Shown here one piece after another: positions 8,197-17,018 of a stretch of 64,000 nucleotides of DNA; the first letter of the stretch is position 1; each line of letters starts with the position of its first letter. The stretch is from Streptomyces humi (lineage in GTDB: Bacteria; Actinomycetota; Actinomycetes; Streptomycetales; Streptomycetaceae). The DNA is taken from positions 62,001-126,000 of the forward strand of contig NZ_LBMU02000070.1 in NCBI RefSeq assembly GCF_001005085.2, read 5' to 3'. The position numbers were made by a program, and so were the translations under genes. A model generated the notes under the pieces. The model did no database searches. It had not been told where the DNA came from and saw only the letters and a list, made by a program, of their open reading frames with translations.

Positions 8197-8463
8197 TTCG
8201 CTTTTCCTTTCCTGGCTCCAGGCCAAGACGGACGTTCCTGCCCGGCATCAACCGCTCGCAACCCGAATGGTTGCGGCGCGATCCGGCACGTCACCCGTTC
8301 GGACCGCCCCCCTCCCGCAATTCCCCGGGAATCCGGGCCCGGCGCCGCATCGGGGGATTACCGTCCGGTGGGCCATTGGAGTGAAGCGGAGCAACCAAAC
8401 GGAACACGCGCAGTTGACCAGTGCGCTCCGGTGGACGGGGTGTCCTCAGAAGGGAACTGACAA

Positions 8464-8877
8464 GTGATCAAGAAGGTTCTGGCCGCCGCCGCTGTCGCCG
8501 CCTCCGTCGTCGGCGTCTCCGCTGCCGCCGCCGCGCCGGCCCTGGCCACCGGCAACGACCACGGCACCACCTCCTTCAGTGGCAACGACGCCCAGCAGGC
8601 GTTCGGCAACTCCGCCACGTTCGGCAACATGAGCCCCCAGATGGCGCTCATCCAGGGCTCCTTCAACAAGCCCTGCATCGGCCTCCCGGCGAAGCTGAAC
8701 CTCCAGGGGCTGGCCGGCCTGGGCGCCGTCGGCGTCCTCCAGGACGTGCCGATCCTGTCCGCGCCGCAGAACCAGCAGTGCGTGGAGAACTCCACCCAGG
8801 CCAAGGGCGACGAGCCGCTGTCGCACATCCTGGACGACATCTCGGCGCTGTCCGCGAACGGCACCGGCAACAAGTAA
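8464..8877 (+). CDS. rdlB: Rodlin protein (second copy)
   Basis: 137 aa from a GTG preceded by GAAGGGAA. Signal peptide up to PALATG. The mature sequence has GNDHGTTSFSGND, FGNSATFGNMSPQ, NKPCIGLPAK and QNQQCVENSTQAKGDEPLSH, all rodlin hallmarks with two Cys. It is close to the third copy downstream (FGNSATFG.MSPQ, NKPCIGLPAK and the C-terminal 35 residues are nearly the same), which points to recent tandem duplication. The rodlin acts outside the cell in rodlet formation. Assigning rdlB to this copy rather than the next is arbitrary. Confidence 0.9.
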   Translation: MIKKVLAAAAVAASVVGVSAAAAAPALATGNDHGTTSFSGNDAQQAFGNSATFGNMSPQMALIQGSFNKPCIGLPAKLNLQGLAGLGAVGVLQDVPILSAPQNQQCVENSTQAKGDEPLSHILDDISALSANGTGNK

Positions 8878-9032
8878 GTCCGGAAGCTCTCCGGGCCCCT
8901 GCGCGAGGGCGCCAGTCGAATGATCGCACTGCGCTACGCCAATCGGGGCAAACCACGCAACCCAGGCGGGTCCGCGGCCGTTGACGATCACGCAGCTCCT
9001 CCCCGGAGTCCGCCTTTCGAAAGGGAACCAAC

Positions 9033-9443
9033 ATGAAGAAGCTGTGGGCAACCGCGGCTGTCGCCGTCACCGTCGCCGGATTCGCCGCCACGGCCGCCCC
9101 CCAGGCCCTGGCCACCGGCAACGACAACGGCACCACCTCCCTCAGCGGCAACGACGCCAAGTCGGAGTTCGGCAACTCGGCCACGTTCGGCGACATGAGC
9201 CCGCAGCTCTCGCTGGTCCAGGGCTCGCTGAACAAGCCGTGCATCGGTCTCCCGGCGAAGGCGAACCTCCAGGGTCTGGTCGGTGCGGTCGCCGTCGGCG
9301 TCGCCCAGGACGTGCCGATCCTGTCCGCGCCGCAGAACCAGCAGTGCGTGGAGAACTCCACCCAGGCCAAGGGCGACGAGCCGCTGTCGCACATCCTGGA
9401 CGACATCGCTGCCCTCTCGGCGAACGGCACCGGCAACAAGTAG
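9033..9443 (+). CDS. Rodlin protein (third copy)
   Basis: 136 aa from the ATG at 9033, preceded by GAAAGGGAA. The signal peptide MKKLWATAAVAVTVAG ends near QALATG. The mature region repeats the rodlin pattern GNDNGTTSLSGND, NKPCIGLPAK, QDVPILSAPQNQQC and DEPLSHILDDIAALSANG. It lies 155 bases downstream of the second copy in the same orientation, with its own ribosome-binding site and a strong terminator at 9460-9495. S. coelicolor is known for two rodlins, so this looks like an added paralogue, and either plus-strand gene could be the true rdlB equivalent. Confidence 0.88.
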   Translation: MKKLWATAAVAVTVAGFAATAAPQALATGNDNGTTSLSGNDAKSEFGNSATFGDMSPQLSLVQGSLNKPCIGLPAKANLQGLVGAVAVGVAQDVPILSAPQNQQCVENSTQAKGDEPLSHILDDIAALSANGTGNK

Positions 9444-9459
9444 GTCCGGAAGCCCAGCG

Positions 9460-9495
9460 GGCGGCGGGTCACCGGTTCTCCGGTGGCCCGCCGCC
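9460..9495 (+). terminator. Terminator of the third rodlin
   Basis: 16-bp stem GGCGGCGGGTCACCGG / CCGGTGGCCCGCCGCC with one G-U-type mismatch and a TTCT loop, starting 16 bases after the stop and followed by TTCGTC. It also separates the convergent acyl-CoA ligase gene. Confidence 0.8.
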
Positions 9496-9504
9496 TTCGT
9501 CGTG

Positions 9505-9547
9505 CCGGTCACTCCCCCGGTCACTCCCCCGGTCATCCCCCCGGTCA
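9505..9547. repeat. 12-bp tandem repeat CCGGTCACTCCC
   Basis: Three to four near-identical 12-bp units (CCGGTCACTCCC twice, CCGGTCATCCCC, then CCGGTCACT) run into the stop codon of the acyl-CoA ligase. They are short and intergenic, with no obvious function. Confidence 0.7.
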
Positions 9548-11485
9548 CTTCCGGTACAGCGCCTCGATCTCGGCCCTGTAGCGGGCGGTCACCGCGTGCC
9601 GTCTGACCTTCAGGGACGGCGTGAGCAGGCCGTTGTCCTCGCTGAACTCGCCCTCGACGAGCGCGAAGGAGCGGATCGACTCGGCCCGGGAGACGGCCTG
9701 GTTGGCGTGGTCGACGGCCTTCTGCACCTCGGCCCGCATCCGGTCGTCGCGCACCAGCTCGGCGAGCGGGGTGTCCGGCGGCAGCTTCCGTACGGACAGC
9801 CAGTGGGCGACCGCCTCCGGATCGAGGGTGATCAGCGCGGCGACGAAGGGCCGGTTGTCGCCGACCACCAGGCACTGCCCGACGGGCGCCCGGCTGCGCA
9901 GCCGGTCCTCCAGGACGGCCGGCGAGACGTTCTTGCCGCCGGAGGTGACCAGGATGTCCTTCTTCCGGCCGGTGATGGTGAGATAGCCGTCGGCGTCGAG
10001 CGATCCGAGGTCGCCGGTCGCGAACCAGCCGTCCGCCGCCAGCACTTCTGCGGTGGCGGCCGGATCGTTCCAGTACGCCCCGAAGACCACCGGCCCCTTG
10101 ATCAGCACCTCGCCGTCGTCGGCGATCCGGACGGCCGTGCCGGGCACGGGCTGTCCGACGGTGCCGGGACGGGGCGCCAGCGGCGGCACGACGGTGGCGG
10201 CGGCACTGGTCTCGGTCAGGCCGTAACCCTCGTAGACGACGATCCCGGCGGCCTGGAAGAAGAGGTTGAGGTCTCGGTCGAGCGGGGAACCGCCGCTGAT
10301 CGCGTACCGCATCCGGCCGCCGAGTTCCTTGCGGATACGGCGGTAGACCAGCAGGTCGTAGAGCGCCCAGGCGGCGTACAGTCCGGGTCCGGGGCCCTTG
10401 GCCCCGCGGCCGTCCTTCCCGCTGCGGCCGCCCGTGCCGAGGAACTTCTCCAGGTAGGCCTCGGCGAAGCGCACGCCGATCCGCTCGGCGCGGTCGAAGG
10501 AGGCGGCCCGGCCGATCCTCTCGGCGGTGGCCCGGCCCGTGTCGTGGATCTTCTCGAAGAGATACGGCACCCCGACCAGGAACGTCGGCCTGAACTCCCT
10601 GAGCGCGGGCCGCAGTTCGTCCGGCTTCACGCTCGGGAAGTGGCCCATCTCGATGCGGCCCATCAGACAGGCGATCTGGAGGGTGCGGCCCAGGATGTGG
10701 GCGAGCGGGAGGAACAGCAGAGTGGACGCGGTGCGGCCGGTGACCGCCTGGAAGACGGGGTGCAGCAGTTCGACCGTGTTGGCGGCCTCGGCGTGCAGGT
10801 TGGCGTGGGTGAGGACACAGCCCTTGGGACGGCCGGTGGTGCCGGAGGTGTAGCAGACGGTGGCGACCGTGTCGGGGGTGAGGGCGGCACGACGCTTGGC
10901 GACCTCCTCGGCGGGGACGTCCCGGCCGAGGGCGCTGAGCTCGGTGACGGCGCCCGCGTCGAGTTCCCAGATCCGGGGGGTCCCCGGGTGGGCGGCGGTG
11001 CCGGCGACGACGGTGGCCGTGTGCTGCGGGGTCTCGGTGACGACGTGCCGGGCACCGGAGTCCCGGACGATCCAGTCGACCTGGGCCGCGGCCGAGGTGG
11101 GGTACACGGGGACGGTCACGCCGCCCGCCGCCCAGACGGCGAAGTCGAGGACCGTCCACTCGTAGCGGGTGCGGGACATGACGGCCACGCGGTCGCCTGC
11201 GGCGACGCCTGCGGCGATCAGCCCCTTGGCGACGGAGGTCACCTGAGCGGCGAAGTCCTGCGCGGTGACCGGGCCGCCGGGGCGCCGTAGAGCCGTGGCG
11301 TCGGGATTCTCGGTGGCGTTGGTGTAGGGGAGGTCCGCGAGGGAGCCGGTGGTGAGGGGTGGGGCCAGGGGTTCCCGGTGCACCTCCCGTACGACTCCCT
11401 CCGCGTCCCTGGTGACCCGGACCCTGCCGCGGTCGGCCAAGTCGGTGCGTTGTCTTGCCCGTCTGAGGTCCTTGCGTACGCCCAT
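9545..11485 (-). CDS. Long-chain fatty acid-CoA ligase (FadD15-type)
   Basis: 646 aa member of the acyl-adenylate-forming superfamily. The P-loop-like motif YTSGTTGRPKG is near residue 210. GYGLTETSAA (A5), the GWFATGDLG region and GRKKDILVTSGGKNVSP (A8) are all present, as is the C-terminal lysine region. It activates long-chain fatty acids to acyl-CoA with ATP, in the cytoplasm or at the membrane. Length and the LHTxxxLH-type insertions match the FadD15/FAA1-like group. The ATG has no Shine-Dalgarno match, and an inverted repeat sits 11-26 bases upstream, so expression may be leaderless and repressor-controlled. Confidence 0.92.
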   Translation of the reverse strand: MGVRKDLRRARQRTDLADRGRVRVTRDAEGVVREVHREPLAPPLTTGSLADLPYTNATENPDATALRRPGGPVTAQDFAAQVTSVAKGLIAAGVAAGDRVAVMSRTRYEWTVLDFAVWAAGGVTVPVYPTSAAAQVDWIVRDSGARHVVTETPQHTATVVAGTAAHPGTPRIWELDAGAVTELSALGRDVPAEEVAKRRAALTPDTVATVCYTSGTTGRPKGCVLTHANLHAEAANTVELLHPVFQAVTGRTASTLLFLPLAHILGRTLQIACLMGRIEMGHFPSVKPDELRPALREFRPTFLVGVPYLFEKIHDTGRATAERIGRAASFDRAERIGVRFAEAYLEKFLGTGGRSGKDGRGAKGPGPGLYAAWALYDLLVYRRIRKELGGRMRYAISGGSPLDRDLNLFFQAAGIVVYEGYGLTETSAAATVVPPLAPRPGTVGQPVPGTAVRIADDGEVLIKGPVVFGAYWNDPAATAEVLAADGWFATGDLGSLDADGYLTITGRKKDILVTSGGKNVSPAVLEDRLRSRAPVGQCLVVGDNRPFVAALITLDPEAVAHWLSVRKLPPDTPLAELVRDDRMRAEVQKAVDHANQAVSRAESIRSFALVEGEFSEDNGLLTPSLKVRRHAVTARYRAEIEALYRK

Positions 11486-11495
11486 GGGGCGTCAA

Positions 11496-11511
11496 CTTAC
11501 TCGTAAGTAAG
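11496..11511 (-). promoter_or_regulatory. Putative operator of acyl-CoA ligase
   Basis: Inverted repeat CTTACT-CGTA-AGTAAG is perfect over 6-bp arms and centred about 18 bases upstream of the ATG. Similar TTACT...AGTAA palindromes are bound by TetR-family fatty-acid regulators. No candidate regulator gene lies next to it, so the partner is unknown. Confidence 0.5.
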
Positions 11512-11566
11512 GTCGGGTCAACGGGCTGGGCGGCTTCAGTTCCGGGCGCGGCCCTGACAGGGCGTT

Positions 11567-13054
11567 TCAGCCGGCCTCCTGGATGGCCCTCGCGAGGTCC
11601 GCCACGTCCTTGTCCTCCGTCACCTTGGCCAAAGTCGCGGCCCTGGCCTGAAGCCTGCCCAGACTCTGGCTGCCCGGGATGTCGTAGTCCCCGCCCGCCA
11701 GTGCGTCCGCGAAGTAGGCCGCCACCGCTGTCACCTGGAAGCGGGGGGACGCCGACCAGACGCTGTCGTGCAGGGCCGCCGTCTCCATCGAGCCCGTGTT
11801 CTCGTGCGGGGTGCGGGTGTCGGGGTCCAGCCAGCGCACCGTGGCGGTGGCCAGGTGGCCGTCCGTGCCGGGGTTGGTGCGGACGGCGTAGAGCGCGGTG
11901 ACCGTGTGGCCGGGACCTGTCTCGCCGCCGTCGACCTGGTCGTTGCGGAAGTCCTCGTCGGCGACCTTGCGGTCCTGGTAGCCGATCAGGCGGAACTCGG
12001 CGACCGTGTGCGGGTCGAAGGCGACCTGGGCCTTGGCGTCCCGGGCCACCAGGTCGATGTTCTCCGGCAGTTGCCGGCAGAAGACGTCGGTCGCGGTGGC
12101 GGTGTCCGAGACGTACGCCGTGTGCCCGTCGCCCTTGTCGGCCAGGCGTTCCATCAGCGCGTCGCCGTAGTCGCTGCCGACTCCCACGCCGAACAGGGTG
12201 ATGCCGTACTCGCGGCGGTCGCCGTCGATGCGCCGGAGGATGGCGTCCGGGTCCGTCTCGCCGTCGTTGGCGAGGGCGTCGGAGATCAGCACGACGCGGT
12301 TGGTGGCGTCCTTGCGCAGGCCCTCGACGGCGGTGGCGTAGCCGGTCTCCACGCCCTCGCCGAGGTTGGTCGAGTAGCGGGCCCGCAGCCGGTCCACGGC
12401 GCGGTGGATCTCGGTGCGGTGGCCGCCGAGGCGGGTCATCGGCAGGACCGTCTCCGCGTGTTCGCTGAAGGTGACGATCGCCACCGAGTCGTCGTCGCGC
12501 AGCCGGTCGGTCATCGTGTCCAGGGACTTCTTGGCGAGGTCGAGGCGGCCGGGCTCGTCCATGGAGCCGGAGACGTCGATGACGAACGTCAGGGCGGCCG
12601 GGGGGCGTTCGGTGCCGTCGGCAGGGCGGGTGGTGAGGCCGACGCGGACCAGGGACCAGTCCGGCCGGCTGGTGCGGGCGCCGTCGACGGTGACCGAGAA
12701 GCCGTTGTGCTCGGGGGCGCGGTAGTCCTGGCGGAAGCTGTTGACGAACTCCTCGGGCCGGATGGTGGAGGGGTCGGGACGGCCGCCGTCGGCGAGGATC
12801 CGGCGGGCGTAGCCGTAGGAGGCGGTGTCGACGTCGAGGGCGAAGGTGGAGAGGTGGCCGGAGGACGGGGCGGTGCCGGACGAGGTGGGTCCGTCGCCCC
12901 GCGCCTGGGAGGGGGCCGGGAGACCCTTGCTGTGGCTCGGGCCGTTGGCGTGGTCCTCGCCGGCGCCGCACGCCGTCAGCAGCAGCGCGCCCGCGGCGGC
13001 GACGGCGAGCAGTGACCCGCAGGTCTGTCGGCGGGTCCGGTGTCGGTCCGTCAT
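11567..13054 (-). CDS. von Willebrand factor type A domain lipoprotein (YfbK-like)
   Basis: 495 aa. Lipoprotein signal with lipobox LLTAC (Cys about 29), followed by a Ser/Gly/Pro-rich spacer. The N-terminal vWF-like segment contains STFALDVDTASYGYARR, the family hallmark before the vWA domain. The MIDAS motif DVSGS is near residue 157, and a C-terminal DUF3520-like region ends in LARAIQEAG. Such proteins sit on the outer face of the membrane and probably bind a protein partner through a metal ion. It is monocistronic, with 168 bases to the ABC permease downstream of its start. Function is unknown. Confidence 0.88.
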   Translation of the reverse strand: MTDRHRTRRQTCGSLLAVAAAGALLLTACGAGEDHANGPSHSKGLPAPSQARGDGPTSSGTAPSSGHLSTFALDVDTASYGYARRILADGGRPDPSTIRPEEFVNSFRQDYRAPEHNGFSVTVDGARTSRPDWSLVRVGLTTRPADGTERPPAALTFVIDVSGSMDEPGRLDLAKKSLDTMTDRLRDDDSVAIVTFSEHAETVLPMTRLGGHRTEIHRAVDRLRARYSTNLGEGVETGYATAVEGLRKDATNRVVLISDALANDGETDPDAILRRIDGDRREYGITLFGVGVGSDYGDALMERLADKGDGHTAYVSDTATATDVFCRQLPENIDLVARDAKAQVAFDPHTVAEFRLIGYQDRKVADEDFRNDQVDGGETGPGHTVTALYAVRTNPGTDGHLATATVRWLDPDTRTPHENTGSMETAALHDSVWSASPRFQVTAVAAYFADALAGGDYDIPGSQSLGRLQARAATLAKVTEDKDVADLARAIQEAG

Positions 13055-13222
13055 GAGTACCCCCTGTGCCGGTCGGAGTCGACTTCCTGGCTTGTCGTCG
13101 ACTCTGACGGCGCAGGCGCCCGGAACGTGCGCTCCGATGCGTTGCGGATGGATCTCGAACGGGCCACGGACCAGGGCTTTCGAGTCCGGAGGGAGATCGT
13201 CCGGTGATCTGGGGGAAACCCC

Positions 13223-14086
13223 CTAGGACACCACGTCCTTGCGGGCGAACCCCCGGAAGGCCAGGGCGAACAGGACCAGGGCGTACGTCACGGAGACCGC
13301 GGTGCCCTGGATCATGCCGGACCACTCGGGGTGCGGCTGTACGGCGTCCGCCCAGGCGAACTGCCAGTGCGCGGGCAGGAAGTCGCGCCAGTGGCCGAGG
13401 GCGGTGACCGCGTCCAGGACGTTGCCGACGATGGTCAGGCCGACGGCGCCGCCGACCGCGCCGAGCGGTGCGTCGGTCTTCGTGGACAGCCAGAACGCCA
13501 GCCCGGCGGTGACCAGTTGGGACAGGAAGATGTACGCGACCACGACCGCGAGGCGCTGGCCCGCGGTGGCGGTGTCCAGCGCGCCGCCGGTGGGGATCTG
13601 GAGCGGCCCCCAGCCGTAGGCGGCGGTGCCGACGGCCAGGGCGACCAGCGGCAGCAGGATCATCGCGGCGAGGCTGAGGCCGAGCGCGACGACCAGCTTG
13701 GACCAGAGCAGCCGGGCCCTCGGCACGGGCGCGGCGAGCAGGTAACGCAGGGAGGACCAGCCGGCCTCGGAGGCGACCGTGTCCCCGCAGAACAGGGCGA
13801 CCGGGATGACCAGCAGGAAGCCCGCCGAGACGAACAGGTTGACCGCGGCGAAGTTGGCGCCCGACGCGGTGGCTGTGTCCAGGAGGGTGACCTGGCCGTT
13901 CTCCCGGCCCGGTTGCCCGCCGATCGCGAACGCTATGAGCAGCACGAACGGCAGTACGGCCAGGATGCCACCCATGACCAGCGTCCGGCGCCGCTTGAAC
14001 TGGCGGACCAGTTCGACGCGCAGGGGCAGGGTGCGGCCCGCCCGGTAGCCGGAGGCGACCGCGGCGTTCTCGGTGACGGTGCTCAT
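13223..14086 (-). CDS. ABC-2 type transporter permease
   Basis: 287 aa with about six membrane helices (for example LVMGGILAVLPFVLLIAFAI, and LFVSAGFLLVIPVALFCGD) and the ABC-2 type layout of a large extracytoplasmic loop after helix one. Its ATG overlaps the stop of the hydrolase/ATPase fusion gene (ATGA), so the two form one coupled exporter. It is predicted to be the membrane channel of that unit. The substrate is not evident. Nothing looks broken. Confidence 0.87.
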   Translation of the reverse strand: MSTVTENAAVASGYRAGRTLPLRVELVRQFKRRRTLVMGGILAVLPFVLLIAFAIGGQPGRENGQVTLLDTATASGANFAAVNLFVSAGFLLVIPVALFCGDTVASEAGWSSLRYLLAAPVPRARLLWSKLVVALGLSLAAMILLPLVALAVGTAAYGWGPLQIPTGGALDTATAGQRLAVVVAYIFLSQLVTAGLAFWLSTKTDAPLGAVGGAVGLTIVGNVLDAVTALGHWRDFLPAHWQFAWADAVQPHPEWSGMIQGTAVSVTYALVLFALAFRGFARKDVVS

Positions 14087-16731
14087 GCGGAACCTCCGAT
14101 CAGGGTCAGGAAGGCGTCTTCGAGCCGGCGGTGCGGGCCAACCGAGGCCACCTGGACGTCGAGCCGTACGAGTTCGGCGACCAGGTGCGGGGCGCTGCCG
14201 CCGGGCTCCATGCGGACGAGCAGACCGTCGTCGGTGCGGGTCACCGTGGCGACGCCGGGCAGCGCGGCGACCTTCTCCACGACGGGTTCCTCCACGGGGG
14301 TGCCGGTGCCGACCAGGAGGGTGTCCCCGGAGCCGACGATCTCGGCGACCGGGCCGGCCTGTATCAGCCGGCCGCGGTCCATCACCACTAGGTGGGTGCA
14401 GGACTGCTCGACCTCGGCGAGGAGGTGGCTGGAGACGATCACCGTCCGGCCGGCGGCCGCGTAGCGGATCATCACCTCGCGCATCTCACGGATCTGCGGC
14501 GGGTCGAGGCCGTTGGTCGGTTCGTCGAGGATGAGCAGGTCCGGCAGGCCGAGCATGGCCTGGGCGATGGCGAGGCGTTGGCGCATGCCCTGGGAGTACG
14601 TGCGGACCGCGCGGGCCAGTGCGTCGCCGAGGCCCGCGATCTCCAGGGCCTCCTCCAGGTGGGCGTCCTCGGGCGGGCGGCCGGTGGCCTGCCAGTACAG
14701 CTCCAGGTTCTCCCGGCCGGACAGGTGCGGCAGGAAGCCCGCGCCCTCCACGAAGGCGCCGACCCGGGAGAGCACGGGCGCGCCGGGGCGGACGGCGTGT
14801 CCGAAGACCCGGATCTCGCCGCCGTCCGGCTTGATCAGGCCCATCAGCATGCGCAGTGTGGTGGTCTTGCCCGCGCCGTTGGGGCCGAGGAGGCCGAGGA
14901 CCTGGCCCTGTTCGACGCGGAAGGACAGCTCCCGTACCGCGTACCGGTCGGTGGAGCGTGCGTAGCGCTTGCTCAGGTCCGTTATCTGGAGCGGGACTTC
15001 GGCGAGTGCCGGGGCGGGGGGCTGGGTGGCGGTCCGGCGGCGGCCGGTGAGCAGCAGGGCCAGGGCGGCCAGCGCGCCGGCCAGCGGCAGCCACCACACC
15101 CAGGCGGGCAGCGGTGCGGCGGCCGTGTCCACCTGGGGTGCCGTCGGCACGCTCAGGGGGCTCTTGAGGGAGACGGTGTAGGTGGCCGGGGCGGTCGGGG
15201 AGGCGTAGCCGAGGTCGGTGGAGGCGAGGACGAGGCGCAGCCGGTGGCCCTTCTGGACCTCGTGGTCGATGGCCGGGAGGGTGATGGTGACGTCCTTGCC
15301 GGCCTTGGCGCCCGTGACCCGGACCGGGGCGACCAGCTGGGCGGGCAGCACCTGCTGGGTGCCGTCGGGGCCGACGTCGTACACCTTGCCGAAGAGGACG
15401 GCGTCGTCGCTGGTCGAGGTGAGGTGGACGGTGGCCGTGGGGGTGCCGGTGATCTGCACGTTGTCGGCGACCGGTGCCGAGTCGAAACGGGCGTACTGGC
15501 CGGGGAAGTCCAGGGATACGCCGACGCCGAGGGAGGAGAGCTGGGCGAGTCCGCCGCCGCCGAGGCCGGGCAGCGCGGAGACGCCGGGCGGGCTGGCGCC
15601 GGCCGGGTTCTGGACGCGCTGGGTGCCGCCCTTGAGGGCGATGTCGCGCCGGTCGCCCGTCAGGCCCGGGTAGCTGTCGGCGGTCGCGCCGCGCAGCTGG
15701 GCCGTGCCGTTGGTGGAGTCGACGCCGCCCGTGCGGGTGATCCGGAAGGCCGGGCCGGTGTCGGTGGCCTTGTCGCCCTTCAGGTACCGGTCGAACCAGG
15801 AGGTCACGCGGGCCTCGACGCGGCCGGTCTCCAGGTCGCCGCCGTCGTGGCCGCCGGCGATCCAGTCGACGTCGACGGGGGCGCCGTTGGCCTTGACGGC
15901 CTTCGCCGCCGCGTCCGACTGGGAGAGGGTGAACAGGGAGTCGGTCTGGCCCTGGAAGAGCAGGGTCGGCACCTTGATGCGGCTCGCGACGGCCGACGGG
16001 GAGCGTTCTTCGAGGAGCCTGACCGCGGCGGCGTCCGGCTTGCCCGCCTCGGCGACCCGGTCGTACATCGCGCACAGCTCGGGCTGGAACCGCGCGCAGC
16101 CGCCGCCGGTGTTGAAGAAGATGCCGGCCCAGAGCTTCTTGAAGACGCCGTCCGGGAACAGGGCGTCCGCGAGGTTCCAGTACGTGATCGACGGGGCGAT
16201 GGCGTCGACGCGGTCGTCGTGTCCGGCGGTGAGGAGGGAGATCGCGCCGCCGTAGGAGCCGCCGGCCATGCCGACGCGGGGGTCGCCGGGTTTGTCCAGC
16301 TGTACCTGGGGCTGCTTCGCCAGCCAGTCGATGAGCCGGGAGACGTCGGCGACCTCGCCCTTCGGGTCGTTGAGGCCGATCTTTCCGGTGGACCTGCCGA
16401 AGCCGCGGGCGGACCAGGTGAGGACCGCGTAGCCGTCGCGGGCGAGGTCCTCGGCCTCGGCGCGCATGTCGTCCTTGCTGCCGCCGAAGCCGTGGGCGAG
16501 GAGGACCGCGGGGCGCCGGCCGGTGCCGGCGGTGGTGAAGAACGAGGTGTCCAGACGCACCCCGTCCACCGCCATGACCTTGTCGGCCCGGTGCACCGCC
16601 GGTGTGTCGTCGGTGGCGGCGACGGCCGTCCATGTGCCGGTGCCGACCAGCACCACGACGGCGGCCGCGGCGGGCAGTAGCCGTCGCGGCCGCCGGAGCA
16701 GGGCTCGCCAGGCGGGCAGTCGAAGATCCAT
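14083..16731 (-). CDS. Exported alpha/beta hydrolase fused to an ABC transporter ATPase
   Basis: 882 aa in one unbroken frame. Residues 17-38 form an uncleaved signal anchor. Residues 45-300 are an X-Pro dipeptidyl-peptidase/CocE-type hydrolase with HGFGGSK, nucleophile motif GGSYGG (Ser about 158), QGQTDS and GGHDGGD. Residues about 310-530 fit the PepX C-terminal beta domain. A second helix (WVWWLPLAGALAALALLL, about 541-561) precedes an ABC-2-type ATPase with Walker A GPNGAGKTT (about 614), signature YSQGMRQR and Walker B LLILDEPTN (about 729). The topology puts the hydrolase outside and the ATPase inside. It is coupled to the permease gene. It may process or sense a peptide or ester at the mouth of an exporter. 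Confidence 0.9.
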   Translation of the reverse strand: MDLRLPAWRALLRRPRRLLPAAAAVVVLVGTGTWTAVAATDDTPAVHRADKVMAVDGVRLDTSFFTTAGTGRRPAVLLAHGFGGSKDDMRAEAEDLARDGYAVLTWSARGFGRSTGKIGLNDPKGEVADVSRLIDWLAKQPQVQLDKPGDPRVGMAGGSYGGAISLLTAGHDDRVDAIAPSITYWNLADALFPDGVFKKLWAGIFFNTGGGCARFQPELCAMYDRVAEAGKPDAAAVRLLEERSPSAVASRIKVPTLLFQGQTDSLFTLSQSDAAAKAVKANGAPVDVDWIAGGHDGGDLETGRVEARVTSWFDRYLKGDKATDTGPAFRITRTGGVDSTNGTAQLRGATADSYPGLTGDRRDIALKGGTQRVQNPAGASPPGVSALPGLGGGGLAQLSSLGVGVSLDFPGQYARFDSAPVADNVQITGTPTATVHLTSTSDDAVLFGKVYDVGPDGTQQVLPAQLVAPVRVTGAKAGKDVTITLPAIDHEVQKGHRLRLVLASTDLGYASPTAPATYTVSLKSPLSVPTAPQVDTAAAPLPAWVWWLPLAGALAALALLLTGRRRTATQPPAPALAEVPLQITDLSKRYARSTDRYAVRELSFRVEQGQVLGLLGPNGAGKTTTLRMLMGLIKPDGGEIRVFGHAVRPGAPVLSRVGAFVEGAGFLPHLSGRENLELYWQATGRPPEDAHLEEALEIAGLGDALARAVRTYSQGMRQRLAIAQAMLGLPDLLILDEPTNGLDPPQIREMREVMIRYAAAGRTVIVSSHLLAEVEQSCTHLVVMDRGRLIQAGPVAEIVGSGDTLLVGTGTPVEEPVVEKVAALPGVATVTRTDDGLLVRMEPGGSAPHLVAELVRLDVQVASVGPHRRLEDAFLTLIGGSA

Positions 16732-16912
16732 GCCTCAACGGTACGGCGCGGGACCGACAACGGATGCCGACGATGGGCTGAACAGCGGGCCATCCCCGAG
16801 GAGTACGGGCCCGCACCGCGTACTTCAGGCGCGGTACGCCGGGTCGGTCACGGGGCCGGACGCGCGGCGGCGGGAGCCTGCGGGCCGGTGGGGGTTGCTC
16901 GCGCGGTTCCCC

Positions 16913-17011
16913 GCGCCCCTGGGGCGGGCGGTGCACCCGGCGTTCACGACGCGCCGCAGTCCTCGCGCCCCTGGGGCGGGCGGTGTGCACGGCGTTCAGG
17001 ACGTGCCGCAG
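16913..17011. repeat. 47-bp direct repeat with common Streptomyces intergenic motif
   Basis: Two copies (16913-16959 and 16965-17011) share GCGCCCCTGGGGCGGGCGGT and a CGTTCA.GACG.GCCGCAG end, with a 52-base period. The first copy is fused to TCGCGCGGTTCCCCGCGCC (about 16899-16917), a motif seen between genes throughout Streptomyces. It lies between the convergent-end space of the permease and the start of the hydrolase fusion. Confidence 0.75.
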
Positions 17012-17018
17012 GCTCTTT

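Noticed and set aside
8988..13325. Very long antisense-type open frame over the rodlin end, acyl-CoA ligase and vWA genes
   Set aside because: Its composition (Arg/Gly/Pro) and the fit of the real genes in other frames show it is a GC-skew shadow.
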